Positions 1-8,734 of a stretch of DNA of 64,000 nt are shown piece after piece (position 1 is the stretch's first letter; each line of letters begins with the position of its first letter). This DNA is from Hymenobacter nivis (GTDB taxonomy: Bacteria > Bacteroidota > Bacteroidia > Cytophagales > Hymenobacteraceae): positions 245,912 to 309,911 of the forward strand of contig NZ_RCYZ01000008.1 of assembly GCF_006439025.1 (NCBI RefSeq), written 5' to 3'. The notes beneath the pieces are model-generated. The model did not search any database. It had not been told where the DNA came from and saw nothing but the letters and a program-made list of their open reading frames with translations. The position numbers and the translations under genes were made by a program.

Positions 1-404
1 AGATTGCCGACGCCCGGGCCCTGGCCGACGCCATGGGCGTGGACGATGTGTGGTTCAAAACCGCGCAGATTTACGACTACCAGCACGGCTCGCCCCTCAT
101 CCCCACCATCGACTATTACTCCCGCTACCAGAACAACCACAACGGTACCTGGAGCCTGAAAAACCGCCTCCTCAACCATTGCTGGAAGATGTGGCACTCC
201 TGCGTCATCACCTGGGACGGCCTTGTGGTGCCCTGCTGCTTCGACAAAGACGCCGAGTACCGCCTCGGCGACCTCAAAAACCAGTCCTTCACCAGCCTCT
301 GGCAGGGCAAAAAGTACCAGGGCTTCCGCCAAGCCCTGCTCAAAGGCCGCGACCAAGTAGAAATGTGCCGCAATTGCACCGAGGGCACCAAGGTGTGGGG
401 CTAA
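1..404 (+). CDS. Radical SAM/SPASM domain protein, C-terminal part (5' truncated by window edge)
   Basis: The reading frame is open from the window edge (first full codon at base 3), so the N-terminal part, including any CxxxCxxC radical-SAM cluster, lies outside. What remains has the SPASM-type cysteine layout: a Cys in WHSC, a Cys pair in VPCCFD about 13 residues later, the family-typical 'LGDLKNQSFTSLW' stretch, and a terminal CRNC. SPASM domains bind auxiliary iron-sulfur clusters in enzymes that modify peptides or other substrates. The substrate cannot be inferred from this fragment. The gene ends just before a large palindrome at 406-490. Confidence 0.8.
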   Translation, partial: IADARALADAMGVDDVWFKTAQIYDYQHGSPLIPTIDYYSRYQNNHNGTWSLKNRLLNHCWKMWHSCVITWDGLVVPCCFDKDAEYRLGDLKNQSFTSLWQGKKYQGFRQALLKGRDQVEMCRNCTEGTKVWG

Positions 405-405
405 A

Positions 406-490
406 GGAGTTACAAATTAAAAGTGAGGAGCTAAAAAGCATTTGCCTCGATGGCTTGCTTTCTAATTCCTCACTTTTAACTTGTAACTCC
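406..490. repeat. 85-bp imperfect palindrome (35-nt arms)
   Basis: Arms 406-440 and 456-490 pair with about four mismatches around a 15-nt loop. The outer 24 positions have one mismatch. It is AT-rich (arm word 'aattaaaagtgagga'), unlike the GC-rich surroundings, and fills the gap between the SPASM gene and the floA stop. It could terminate transcription from both sides, but it is much longer than the ordinary terminators in this window and lacks a clean T-run after the stem. It may be a lineage-specific palindromic element. Confidence 0.75.
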
Positions 491-506
491 CGCCTGAGGT
501 GGGGCC

Positions 507-1508
507 CTACGATTGCCGGCCTTCCTCGCGGCCGGGCTTCACGCTGCCGCTGCCACCAGTGGGGTTGGCAATGGAGTCGCGCATCTCGGTGTCGGCCTGT
601 ACGTTGCGCATCTTGTAGTAGTCCATGATGCCGAGGTTGCCGCTGCGGAAGGCTTCGGCGATGGCGCGCGGAATCTCGGCTTCGGCCTCCACCACTTTAG
701 CCTTGGCTTCCTGGGTTTTGGCGCGGTATTCCTGCTCCATGGCCACGGCCATGGCGCGGCGCTCCTCGGCGCGGGCCTCGGCCACGCGCAGGTCGGCGCT
801 GGCCTGGTCGGTCTGGAGTTTGGCCCCGATGTTCTCGCCGATGTCGATGTCGGCAATGTCGATGCTGAGGATTTCGAAGGCCGTGCCGGCGTCCAGGCCC
901 TTGTGCAGCACCAGCTTAGATATTTTATCGGGATTTTCCAGCACTTCCTTGTGCGACACCGAGGAGCCGATGCTGGTCACGATGCCCTCGCCCACACGGG
1001 CCAGAATGGTTTCCTCGCCGGCCCCGCCCACCAGTTGCGAGATGTTGGCCCGCACCGTGACGCGGGCAATGACGATGAGCTGGATGCCGTCCTGGGCCAC
1101 GGCGGCCACGTTGGGCGTATTGATTACCTTGGGATTAACGCTCGTCGTGACGGCCTCGAACACGTTGCGGCCCGCCAAGTCGATGGCCGTGGCTTGCTTA
1201 AAATCGAGCGGAATATTGGCCTTATCGGCCGAAATCAGGGCCTTGATGACGCTGGGCACGTTGCCGCCGGCCAAGTAGTGGGTTTCCAGCTCGTCGGCCG
1301 TCAGCCGCAGCCCGGCTTTGGTGGAGGTAATCAGGGAGTTAACAATCAGCGAGGGTGGCACCTTGCGCACCCGCATGAAGGCCAGCTGGAGCAGGCTCAC
1401 CCGCACGCCCGAAAACAGGGCGGTGATCCAGAGGCTGACCGGGAAAAAGTACAGCAGCATCAGCAGCGCCACGGCCGCGACGATGAGGGGCAGGAAAGGG
1501 TAATTCAT
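507..1508 (-). CDS. floA: Flotillin-like protein FloA
   Basis: The 333-residue product matches the FloA (YqfA/UPF0365) family in length and sequence. It has an N-terminal hydrophobic segment (about residues 5-45), then the SPFH-type domain with phrases such as GLRLTADELETHYLAGGNV and ISADKANIPLDFKQATAIDLAGRNV. An Ala/Glu-rich coiled-coil region (about 235-295) leads to IMDYYKM near the C-terminus. FloA assembles at the inner face of the membrane and scaffolds membrane microdomains. The nfeD-like gene lies 42 bp upstream on the same strand, the usual pairing. The ATG at 1508 is the only start that keeps the membrane segment. Confidence 0.95.
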   Translation of the reverse strand: MNYPFLPLIVAAVALLMLLYFFPVSLWITALFSGVRVSLLQLAFMRVRKVPPSLIVNSLITSTKAGLRLTADELETHYLAGGNVPSVIKALISADKANIPLDFKQATAIDLAGRNVFEAVTTSVNPKVINTPNVAAVAQDGIQLIVIARVTVRANISQLVGGAGEETILARVGEGIVTSIGSSVSHKEVLENPDKISKLVLHKGLDAGTAFEILSIDIADIDIGENIGAKLQTDQASADLRVAEARAEERRAMAVAMEQEYRAKTQEAKAKVVEAEAEIPRAIAEAFRSGNLGIMDYYKMRNVQADTEMRDSIANPTGGSGSVKPGREEGRQS

Positions 1509-1550
1509 GGCCGTAAGGTAGAACGGAATCCGGGGCCGCCGCCCGGGGCC

Positions 1551-2009
1551 CTACGCGCCCGCCACCACGATGCGGTTTTGCTCGATGCCGAGCACCCGCA
1601 CCTCGCGGCCCGCGTCCACAAACTCGCCCCGCGTCACGGCCTCGCGCCGCTCCTCGCCAAAGAGCACCGTGCCCGCCGGCCGCAGCGCCGACAGCGTGCG
1701 GCCCAGCGTGCCGGTGGGTACGTCGGCGCGGCGCACGTCCAGTACCGAGGCGTCGTTCACCTCGTTCAGCGCAGCGCGGGCCAGGTTTTTGGGCCGCAGG
1801 CCGAGGTAGAGAATCATCCCCGCCAGGGCCCCAGCGCCGGCCAGGGCCACGTTGCCGCTGGGCGTGCCCAGGTCGCGGTAGCCCAGCCACACGCCCCAGG
1901 CCAGCAGCCCAAACCCCACAAACCCCACCACCGTGGTGCCGGGAATAAAAATGACTTCGGCGGCGAGAAACAGCAGGCCGAAGAGCAGGAGCAGGGCGAT
2001 GGTGAGCAT
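1551..2009 (-). CDS. NfeD-like membrane protein (floA partner)
   Basis: The 152-residue protein has hydrophobic segments at about residues 2-70 followed by a soluble C-terminal domain (about 85-150), ending RVLGIEQNRIVVAGA. This is the layout of short NfeD proteins: membrane helices plus an OB-fold. NfeD proteins accompany SPFH/flotillin genes and are thought to act with membrane microdomains or SPFH-associated proteolysis. I chose the ATG at 2009. A longer frame begins at TTG 2033 but only adds eight unremarkable residues. It is probably co-transcribed with floA, which follows after 42 bp. Confidence 0.88.
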   Translation of the reverse strand: MLTIALLLLFGLLFLAAEVIFIPGTTVVGFVGFGLLAWGVWLGYRDLGTPSGNVALAGAGALAGMILYLGLRPKNLARAALNEVNDASVLDVRRADVPTGTLGRTLSALRPAGTVLFGEERREAVTRGEFVDAGREVRVLGIEQNRIVVAGA

Positions 2010-2095
2010 GGCGGGAAGGCGTTGGGCCAGCAAAAGGTACGCCCGGGCCGCCGGATGGCAGCCCGGGCGTGCGGGAGTGGGCGGCGCCGGGGGCC

Positions 2096-2578
2096 CTAGC
2101 GGACGGGCGCGGCCTTTGCTTTGGGGCGCGTCAGGAAGGCGTTGAGCCGCCCGCCCGAAGAGGTGACGCCCACAATGTCGAGCAGGTCTTCGAAGTATTC
2201 GGCCACGTCGGCCCGGTCGGTGGTGCCGGGCGTGAGGGGCGCGAGGGCAGCCAGGCTGCCGTCCAGCACTTGGAAGTAGGCTTCCTCGGTGGGCCGGCCG
2301 CTCATGATTTGCTGGAAGTCATCGGTCGATTCGGCCAGGATGCGCGCCACCTGCGGCCGGTTTTTGAAAGCCGCCAGCTCGCCCACGAGCGGCTGGATGG
2401 TTTCCTTCATCTTCACGAGCCGGCGGCTGGCGTCGGTGCGCGTGGGGAGCACGGTGGCGGCCGGCATCGGCGCGGCAATGGCGATGAGGGGCGCGGCGGT
2501 AAGGTCGGGTGCGGTGGTGGTTTGGGCGTAGGCTGCCAGGGGCCCCAGCAACAGAAAACAAAGTACAGGTTTGCGCAT
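2096..2578 (-). CDS. Small secreted protein of unknown function
   Basis: The 160-residue product starts with a clear signal peptide (MRKPVLCFLLLGPLAAYAQ, cleavage probably after AYA). The mature part is Ala/Thr-rich at first, then helical and charged (RRLVKMKETIQPLVGELAAFKNRP, split here by eye only). I recognise no domain. The start at 2578 is the ATG that gives the signal peptide; the frame stays open further upstream without sense. It lies between proS and nfeD on the same strand, with an 86-bp gap to nfeD. Confidence 0.7.
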   Translation of the reverse strand: MRKPVLCFLLLGPLAAYAQTTTAPDLTAAPLIAIAAPMPAATVLPTRTDASRRLVKMKETIQPLVGELAAFKNRPQVARILAESTDDFQQIMSGRPTEEAYFQVLDGSLAALAPLTPGTTDRADVAEYFEDLLDIVGVTSSGGRLNAFLTRPKAKAAPVR

Positions 2579-2680
2579 AACTTGGGAAGAAGGAGAACGA
2601 ATGAAAAAGGTTAAGGGCCCCGAAATATAAATAATTGCAAGGATAATATAATTGACTTCGGCCAAAGAAAATGAAATGGT

Positions 2681-2721
2681 AAAGGGCCGGCCCCGAAACA
2701 GCGTTTCGGAACCGGCCCTTT
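2681..2721 (-). terminator. Intrinsic terminator downstream of proS
   Basis: The stem AAAGGGCCGG...CCGGCCCTTT has an inner CCGAAAC/GTTTCGG extension. It lies 28 bp past the proS stop on the minus strand and is followed there by a T-rich stretch. It fits a rho-independent terminator. Confidence 0.8.
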
Positions 2722-2748
2722 ATAGGTGCTTCAAAACCAATTAACTGG

Positions 2749-4233
2749 CTAGTAGGCCCGGGCAAAGTAGGCGCGGCGGGGGCTGGGGGCCCCCGTCACC
2801 ATGCACGTGCCGTCCTCGTCGGGCTCGGCCAGGGCCAGGCAGCGCACGGTGGCCTTGGTCTCCTCCTTGATGCGCTCCTCGGTTTCGGAGGTGCCGTCGT
2901 AGTGGGCCAGCACGAAGCCGCCCTTCTCGTCGAGCACCTGCTTGAACTCGTCGTAGCTGTCCACACGGGTCAGGTGGTCGTCGCGGTAGGCGCGGGCCTT
3001 TTGGTAGATGTTGGCCTGGATGTCGTTCAGCAGCTGGTCCACGGCGGCCACGATGTCGGCCAGCGGCAGGGTCATTTTCTGCTTAGTATCGCGGCGGGCA
3101 ACCTCCACGGTGCCGGCGTCGAGGTCGCGGGCCCCCACGGCCAGGCGCACGGGCACGCCCTTCAGCTCCCACTCGGCAAACTTGAAGCCGGGGCGCTCGG
3201 TGTCGCGCGCGTCCACCTTCACCGAAATGCCGCGGGCAATGAGCCCCTGCTGAATGGGCCGGATGCGCTCCATGAGCGCGTCGAGCTCGCCGGTTTTGTA
3301 GATGGGCACGATGACGACCTGAATCGGGGCCAGCTTGGGCGGCAGCACCAGGCCCTCGTCGTCGGAGTGGGCCATCACCAGGGCCCCCATCAGGCGGGTG
3401 CTCACGCCCCAGCTCGTGCCCCACACGTACTCGCGGGCGCCGTCTTTGGTGGCAAATTGCACGTCGAAGGCTTTAGCAAAGTTCTGGCCCAGGAAGTGGC
3501 TGGTGCCGGCTTGCAGGGCCTTGCCGTCCTGCATCAGTGCCTCGATGCAGTACGTGTCTTCGGCCCCGGCGAAGCGCTCGTTGGCAGTTTTCACGCCCTT
3601 CACCACCGGCAGGGCCATGTGCTCCTCGGCAAACTCGGCGTACACGTCGAGCATCTGGCGGGTTTCGGCCACGGCCTCCTCGGCGGTGGCGTGGGCGGTG
3701 TGCCCCTCCTGCCACAAAAACTCGGCGGTGCGCAGAAACAGGCGGGTGCGCATTTCCCAGCGCACCACGTTGGCCCACTGGTTGATGAGCAGCGGCAGGT
3801 CGCGGTAGCTCTGGATCCAGTTCTTGTAGGTGCTCCAGATGATGGCCTCCGAGGTGGGGCGCACCACGAGCTCTTCTTCAAGCTTGGCGGCGGGATCCAC
3901 GCGCAGTTTGCCGGGGCGGTCGGGGTCGGTTTGGAGGCGGTAGTGCGTGACGACAGCGCACTCCTTGGCGAAACCTTCGGCGTTTTTCTCCTCAGCTTCG
4001 AACAAGCTTTTGGGTACGAAGAGCGGGAAGTAGGCATTTTCGTGGCCCGTGCGCTTGAACATATCGTCCAGTTGGCGCTGCATTTTCTCCCAAATGGCGT
4101 AGCCGTAGGGCTTGATGACCATGCAGCCGCGCACGGCCGAATTCTCAGCCAGGCCGGCGCGTTTCACTAAGTCATTGTACCAGAGCGAATAATCTTCGGC
4201 ACGGGTGGGCAACTTTTTGCTCATAATCGGCAT
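2749..4233 (-). CDS. proS: Prolyl-tRNA synthetase, short archaeal/eukaryote-like type
   Basis: This 494-residue class II aminoacyl-tRNA synthetase charges tRNA-Pro with proline in the cytoplasm. Class II motif 2 (RWEMRTRLFLRTAEFLWQEG) and motif 3 (GVSTRLMGALVMAHSDDEG) are visible. Next comes the anticodon-binding domain from about residue 300. The C-terminus ends in Tyr (YFARAY), as is typical of ProS lacking the bacterial editing insertion. Two in-frame ATGs (4233 and 4224) are possible; the second gives MSKKLPTRAEDYS, a common beginning for the family. A terminator follows at 2681-2721. Confidence 0.97.
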   Translation of the reverse strand: MPIMSKKLPTRAEDYSLWYNDLVKRAGLAENSAVRGCMVIKPYGYAIWEKMQRQLDDMFKRTGHENAYFPLFVPKSLFEAEEKNAEGFAKECAVVTHYRLQTDPDRPGKLRVDPAAKLEEELVVRPTSEAIIWSTYKNWIQSYRDLPLLINQWANVVRWEMRTRLFLRTAEFLWQEGHTAHATAEEAVAETRQMLDVYAEFAEEHMALPVVKGVKTANERFAGAEDTYCIEALMQDGKALQAGTSHFLGQNFAKAFDVQFATKDGAREYVWGTSWGVSTRLMGALVMAHSDDEGLVLPPKLAPIQVVIVPIYKTGELDALMERIRPIQQGLIARGISVKVDARDTERPGFKFAEWELKGVPVRLAVGARDLDAGTVEVARRDTKQKMTLPLADIVAAVDQLLNDIQANIYQKARAYRDDHLTRVDSYDEFKQVLDEKGGFVLAHYDGTSETEERIKEETKATVRCLALAEPDEDGTCMVTGAPSPRRAYFARAY

Positions 4234-4495
4234 CTAAGAGGGTAACCGAAAGGGGCCCTGGAAGTGGTACAACATTTGACCTAACTACCGGGCACCGTTT
4301 CGGGGTCAAATTACGTTATTAAACCACAGACCCGAACGGCCCTCCAACCCCCAGGAAATGCACTGGCCGAATTCAGCCAACTCTTTTGGGGATTAGCCGT
4401 TGAGAATGAGTCCCGACCCGGGGCTCTTTCATTAGGATTTCGCCCCCGGGGCTGTTACTTTACGTCTAGTCTATTCCGTCTTTTTCTACTCGCTC

Positions 4496-5896
4496 ATGAA
4501 AACCCCGCTCACCGCCTATCTGCCTGCTTTGGCGCTTCTTGCGCTGGGCGGGTGCGCCGGCACCACGGCCGTTACCTCGTCGGAGAACGACGGGGTGTAT
4601 TATTCCTCCAAGGACCACACCACGGCCATTGCTGCGGCGCCCATGCAACGCTACACGCCCGTGCAGCAGGCCCCCTCGCCGGGCTACAGCAGCGCGCCCG
4701 TGGCCCCCGCCGCCAACCCCGACGAGGCCACCAACCCCGACTACAACGGCAGTACCGCCGCGGGTGCCACCACTGGCTCCGACGAGTATTACGACGCCAG
4801 CACGGCCAACAGCTACGACCCCAACACGTCGCTGTTCAACCAGCCCTACACGGGCCCTGGCATGGGCGGCTACACGCCCAACAGCCCCTACACGTCGCTC
4901 GGCTACGGTGGCGCTGACCCCTATTATGGCGGAGGCTACGGTGGCCTTGGCTATGGCGGTGGCCTCGGTTACGGTGGCTACGGTGGGCTGTCGCCCTACA
5001 GCTCGTTTTACAGCCCGTTTGGTTTTGGCTACGGCTCGGGGCTGAGCATTGGCTTCGGCTTTGGCCGTCCCTTCGGCTATGGCTACGGTGGTTACGGCTA
5101 CGATCCTTTTTACAGCCCCTTCTATAGCCCCTTCGGCTACGGTGGGTACGGCCTCGGTTACGGTGGCTATGGCTTGGGCTACGGCCTGGGCGGTTACGGC
5201 GGCGGCTACTACGGCTACGGCAACGGTTACCGCCGCAACGTGATTTATACCGGCAATGCTGGCGGCCGCTCCGACTACTACGGTGGCAATGGCAACACCG
5301 TGCTGGTGGGGCCCCGGGGCGAGCGCTCGGCGGCAGCCTACGGCGCCCGCCGGCCAGCACCCAACGGCGGCATTGCACCTGCCAACAACCCGGCAGTGGG
5401 CGGTGGCCGGGGCACTATGAACAACCCTGGCATGACGCCGGGCGGCGTGACCACCAGCTCCCCGATGGGGGGCCGCTTCGACCGCTCGAACGGGGGCAAC
5501 GCCGGCCAGTACGCCGCTCCTACCAACATGGACCGCGGGGCCCGCGGTGGCAGCTTCGAGCGGCCCGCTGGCCAGCCGCAGGTGAGCGGCCAACCCCAGC
5601 AGGCCCAGCGCCACGGCTTCTTCCGCGACATGTTTAACGCGCCCAGCAACAACGGCATGAACGGGGCCCAGGGCCAGGCCGCCAACGGCAACTACAACCA
5701 GCCGCGCCAGCGCTCGTTTGAGCAGCCGCAGCAGCGCTCGTACCAGCAGCCTCAGCAACAACAGCAGCGCTCGTTTGAGCGGCCCCAGTTTTCGCAGCCA
5801 TCCAATAGCGCGGGTCCGCGCGGCGGGTTTGGCGGCGGTGGCGGCGGGTTTGGTGGCGGCGGCGGTGGCCGCAGCGGTGGCGGCCGCGGCCGGTAG
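4496..5896 (+). CDS. Gly/Tyr-rich lipoprotein with low-complexity repeats
   Basis: The 466-residue product has a lipoprotein signal peptide with lipobox LGGC (Cys about residue 20). The body is strongly biased. Residues about 110-260 are GYGG/YGLGYGG-type Gly-Tyr repeats, followed by an Asn/Pro/Gly region, then Gln-rich repeats (QQRSF/QQRSY, about 400-440) and a poly-Gly/Arg tail. No catalytic domain is recognisable. Gly-Tyr repeats suggest a flexible or adhesive envelope protein, but this is inference. ATG 4496 is the only start that gives the lipobox. A strong terminator follows at 5937-5970. Confidence 0.8.
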   Translation: MKTPLTAYLPALALLALGGCAGTTAVTSSENDGVYYSSKDHTTAIAAAPMQRYTPVQQAPSPGYSSAPVAPAANPDEATNPDYNGSTAAGATTGSDEYYDASTANSYDPNTSLFNQPYTGPGMGGYTPNSPYTSLGYGGADPYYGGGYGGLGYGGGLGYGGYGGLSPYSSFYSPFGFGYGSGLSIGFGFGRPFGYGYGGYGYDPFYSPFYSPFGYGGYGLGYGGYGLGYGLGGYGGGYYGYGNGYRRNVIYTGNAGGRSDYYGGNGNTVLVGPRGERSAAAYGARRPAPNGGIAPANNPAVGGGRGTMNNPGMTPGGVTTSSPMGGRFDRSNGGNAGQYAAPTNMDRGARGGSFERPAGQPQVSGQPQQAQRHGFFRDMFNAPSNNGMNGAQGQAANGNYNQPRQRSFEQPQQRSYQQPQQQQQRSFERPQFSQPSNSAGPRGGFGGGGGGFGGGGGGRSGGGRGR

Positions 5897-5936
5897 GTAA
5901 CGACTTGATTAGCTATTTTTTGATATGCTTCCTTTT

Positions 5937-5970
5937 GCGAGCCGGCCCAACGGCCGGCTCGCTTTTTATT
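5937..5970 (+). terminator. Strong intrinsic terminator
   Basis: A perfect 11-bp stem GCGAGCCGGCC/GGCCGGCTCGC with a short CAAC-type loop is followed directly by TTTTTATT. It ends the Gly/Tyr-rich lipoprotein gene and separates it from the porin-like gene starting 12 bp later. Confidence 0.9.
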
Positions 5971-5981
5971 CCCTCTTACCC

Positions 5982-7538
5982 ATGAAAAAACGGATTTTAT
6001 GGCTTTGCCTGGCCCTCGCAGTGGGGCAGGCCGGCCACGCCTATGCCCAGGGCCCCGACGATGCGCTGCGCTACTCGCGGCTCCAGTTTGGGGGCCCCGC
6101 CCGCACCCAGGGCATTGCGGGGGCCAACGTGGCGCTGGGGGCCGACTTCGGCAACCTCACCAGCAACCCCGCCGGCTTGGGTTTCTACCAGAAATCAGAG
6201 GTGCACGCCGGCTTGGGTGTGGGCATTGGCAACAGCAACACCTCCTTGAATGGCAGCGGCAAGCTGAGCGACAACGCCAACAGCGTGAACGTGCCCAGTA
6301 TTGGGCTGGTGCTGGCCACCCGCCGCCCCGACAACGACCAGAGCTACTGGCGCGGCGGCGCGTTTGCCCTGGGCTTTACGCGGCTAGCCGATTACAACGT
6401 GGCCTCGAACTATTCGGGGAGTGTGACTGACAACCGCTCGTTTTTTCAGTACTTGCGCGAAGGCGACCCCACGCAGTTTGCCAACGTCAACAGCCAGTAC
6501 AACAATAACCAGTACACTAACATCGACGGGCTGGCCTACGCGGGCTACCTCACCGATCAGTTGGTAACCAAGCGCAACCAAGGCAACGCCAACGCGCCGG
6601 CCGACTCCATCGGCACACGTAACCGCATCGGCAACATTGCCCAGGGCGAGCGAATTGTGTCGTCGGGCTCGATGTCGCAATTTGACCTGGGCTACGGCGG
6701 CAACTACCGCGATAAGCTCTACATCGGTGTGGGCGTGGGCGTTGTGAGCAGCAACTACCGGCAGTCGCGCGACTTTACGGAGGAGGAAAACGCACCCTCC
6801 ACGCCGTTTGCCAACCTGCTTCTGCACGATGAGCTGCACACCACCGGCACCGGCATCAATGGCCGGCTGGGCCTGATTTACCGGGTGGCCAACGCCGTGC
6901 GCCTGGGGGCCTCGGTGCAGTCGCCCACCTTCATGCGCATGACGGACACGTACAGCACGTCGCTGAACACCAACTTTACGCCCCAGGGCCAGACGGGTAA
7001 CAACATCATCAGCAACGTGTTTAACAGCACTGTGCCGGGGGCCTACGATTACACCATCACCACGCCGTTCCGGGCCAACGGGGGCGTGGCGGTCGTCATT
7101 GGCAAGTACGGCTTCCTCTCCGGCGACGTGGAGTACGTGGGTTACGGCCAGGCGCGCATCAACAACGACCCGAACGGAGCCAACGGCGACAACAGCTCGT
7201 TTGCCGCGCAAAACCAGCGCATCCAGGAGCTGTACCGCAACACGGTCAACTTCCGGGTGGGAGCCGAGGGCCGGTTCGACATCTTCCGGGCCCGCCTGGG
7301 CTTCGCCACCTACGGCGACCCCTACAAAACCGCCACTCCCGGCACCAATGGGGCCCAGAACTTCTACACCGCCGGCCTCGGCATTCGGCAAAAGAGCTTG
7401 TTCGTGGACCTGGCCGGGGTATACACCACCTTCAACCGCAACTACTCGCCCTACACCCTCAGTAGCGGCCAGGAGCCGGTGGCAATGGTCAACAACACCC
7501 GCTTCACGACCAGCATCACGGCGGGGCTGATTTTCTAG
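5982..7538 (+). CDS. FadL/OmpP1-like outer-membrane barrel protein
   Basis: The 518-residue product has a signal peptide (MKKRILWLCLALAVGQAGHAYAQ). The mature N-terminus (ARTQGIAGANVALGADFGNLT, then SNPAGLGFYQKSE) is the hallmark of the OMPP1/FadL/TodX family, in which an N-terminal plug precedes a beta-barrel. Alternating aromatic strands run to the C-terminal GLIF-Phe end typical of barrels. The family imports hydrophobic compounds across the outer membrane; the substrate here is unknown. I chose ATG 5982 for its signal peptide; an upstream in-frame extension reads through the terminator. Confidence 0.85.
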   Translation: MKKRILWLCLALAVGQAGHAYAQGPDDALRYSRLQFGGPARTQGIAGANVALGADFGNLTSNPAGLGFYQKSEVHAGLGVGIGNSNTSLNGSGKLSDNANSVNVPSIGLVLATRRPDNDQSYWRGGAFALGFTRLADYNVASNYSGSVTDNRSFFQYLREGDPTQFANVNSQYNNNQYTNIDGLAYAGYLTDQLVTKRNQGNANAPADSIGTRNRIGNIAQGERIVSSGSMSQFDLGYGGNYRDKLYIGVGVGVVSSNYRQSRDFTEEENAPSTPFANLLLHDELHTTGTGINGRLGLIYRVANAVRLGASVQSPTFMRMTDTYSTSLNTNFTPQGQTGNNIISNVFNSTVPGAYDYTITTPFRANGGVAVVIGKYGFLSGDVEYVGYGQARINNDPNGANGDNSSFAAQNQRIQELYRNTVNFRVGAEGRFDIFRARLGFATYGDPYKTATPGTNGAQNFYTAGLGIRQKSLFVDLAGVYTTFNRNYSPYTLSSGQEPVAMVNNTRFTTSITAGLIF

Positions 7539-7563
7539 CCTATTCTGTATTGATTTTAACGCA

Positions 7564-7600
7564 AAACGGGGCCCCCGGCAAGTTGCCGGGGGCCCCGTTT
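7564..7600. terminator. Bidirectional terminator, 18-bp perfect arms
   Basis: The arms 7564-7581 and 7583-7600 are exact complements (AAACGGGGCCCCCGGCAA and its partner). They sit between convergent genes ending at 7538 (+) and 7622 (-). The stem core is the GGGGCCC word that is abundant in this genome. Confidence 0.85.
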
Positions 7601-7621
7601 GGCGTAGCGTGGGGCCCTCAA

Positions 7622-8650
7622 CTATTTCTGCACCAGCACCTGGCAAGTGATGATGGTGGCCGGCGTGCGCACTAGGTCGGCGATGAGCAGGGCCCCGTAC
7701 TTCTGGCCCGCCGTGGCCGTGGCGGCGGTGTGGAAGGCGATGACCGCGCCCTTTACCAGCGGCACGGTGCGCAGCGAGTCGCCGCCGGTGGCGGTGCCGC
7801 CAGCAAATGTCGAAGCTAGCAACGCATTGGTGGTGAGGGCAATAAAGTCGGTAGCCGTGAGGGCCGTGGCGCGGAGCGCGGTGGTGTGGCGGCTCGTCGT
7901 GCTCCAGCCGGTGGTCACGAGGCTATCGGAGCGGGTGGAAACCAGCCGCAGGGTGGGGCCCCGGCTGGTGCACACCAGGTCCACCAGGGCCCGGTTTTCT
8001 TGCTTGGTGGCGTTGGTGCCCGCCACCGCAAAGTGCGGCAGGGCCAGGCCCTGCCGCAGGTTCACGTAAGCCAGGGCCTGGCTTTGGGCAGCCGTGAGCG
8101 GCGCGCCCGCCCGGCCCACGGGCACGGCCCCAAAGTAGGCGCGGTAGCTGTGCACTACGGCCGTGAGCGAATCGGTGCGGCGCAGCGTCAGGCGGTAGGC
8201 GCGGCTGGCGGTGGCCCCCATGGCGTCGGTCACGCTGTACTCCCAGGTATCAACCCCCGAGGCGGTGCGGCGCGTCAGCAGGTTGGTGAAGGCAATGTCT
8301 TTGGTGCCCGGGGCCAGCACGGAGTCGAGGTACACCAGGGCAGGGTCGTCGGGGGTGCTGCCCGGCTGGTAGGAGCTGATGGGAAAGGGGTAGAGCACCG
8401 GCGTGCGAGTGGGCGACGACGCCAGCGTGATGCGCAGGCGCGCCAGGTCGGGGCCGTTGGCGAGGTCGGCGGTCTGGGCGTAGAGCTTGCTGGCCAGTGT
8501 GTCGGCCGTCACGGTGGCCGTGGTGAGCACCGCCGGCGAGCTGCTGACGAAGCGGGAGGCCCCCACGAAGTCGAGGCGCGGCGAAAACACGATTTTGGTG
8601 CAGGCCGCGGCCAGCACCAGCACAGGCAAAACGCGGAGAAGAAAGCGCAT
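7622..8650 (-). CDS. Putative lipoprotein of unknown function
   Basis: The 342-residue product begins MRFLLRVLPVLVLAAAC, a lipoprotein signal with lipobox AAAC. The mature protein is rich in Thr, Ala, Leu and Ser. A middle section (DTWEYSVTDAMGATASRAYRL, split by eye) resembles an Ig-like beta-sandwich strand pattern. I cannot assign a family. The ATG at 8650 was chosen because it gives the signal; upstream in-frame sequence is not signal-like. It is convergent with the FadL-like gene and divergent from the heme-protein gene at 8735. Confidence 0.7.
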   Translation of the reverse strand: MRFLLRVLPVLVLAAACTKIVFSPRLDFVGASRFVSSSPAVLTTATVTADTLASKLYAQTADLANGPDLARLRITLASSPTRTPVLYPFPISSYQPGSTPDDPALVYLDSVLAPGTKDIAFTNLLTRRTASGVDTWEYSVTDAMGATASRAYRLTLRRTDSLTAVVHSYRAYFGAVPVGRAGAPLTAAQSQALAYVNLRQGLALPHFAVAGTNATKQENRALVDLVCTSRGPTLRLVSTRSDSLVTTGWSTTSRHTTALRATALTATDFIALTTNALLASTFAGGTATGGDSLRTVPLVKGAVIAFHTAATATAGQKYGALLIADLVRTPATIITCQVLVQK

Positions 8651-8734
8651 ACGGCAAAGGTACGGGCCGGGGCAGGGCCCCCGGCCAAACAAGCCTGCCA
8701 ACGGCGGGTTGCTGGGGTATATTGCCCGTTCATT

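Noticed and set aside
513..2099. Long open frame (over 500 codons) on the plus strand across floA and nfeD
   Set aside because: It is antisense to two well-recognised genes. Its His/Gly/Ala/Val-rich composition is typical of shadow frames in GC-rich DNA.
2902..4170. Plus-strand open frame of over 400 codons opposite proS
   Set aside because: Antisense shadow of proS with no recognisable domain.
6384..7646. Minus-strand open frame of about 420 codons opposite the FadL-like gene
   Set aside because: Val/Gly/His-rich antisense shadow that also runs through the terminator.
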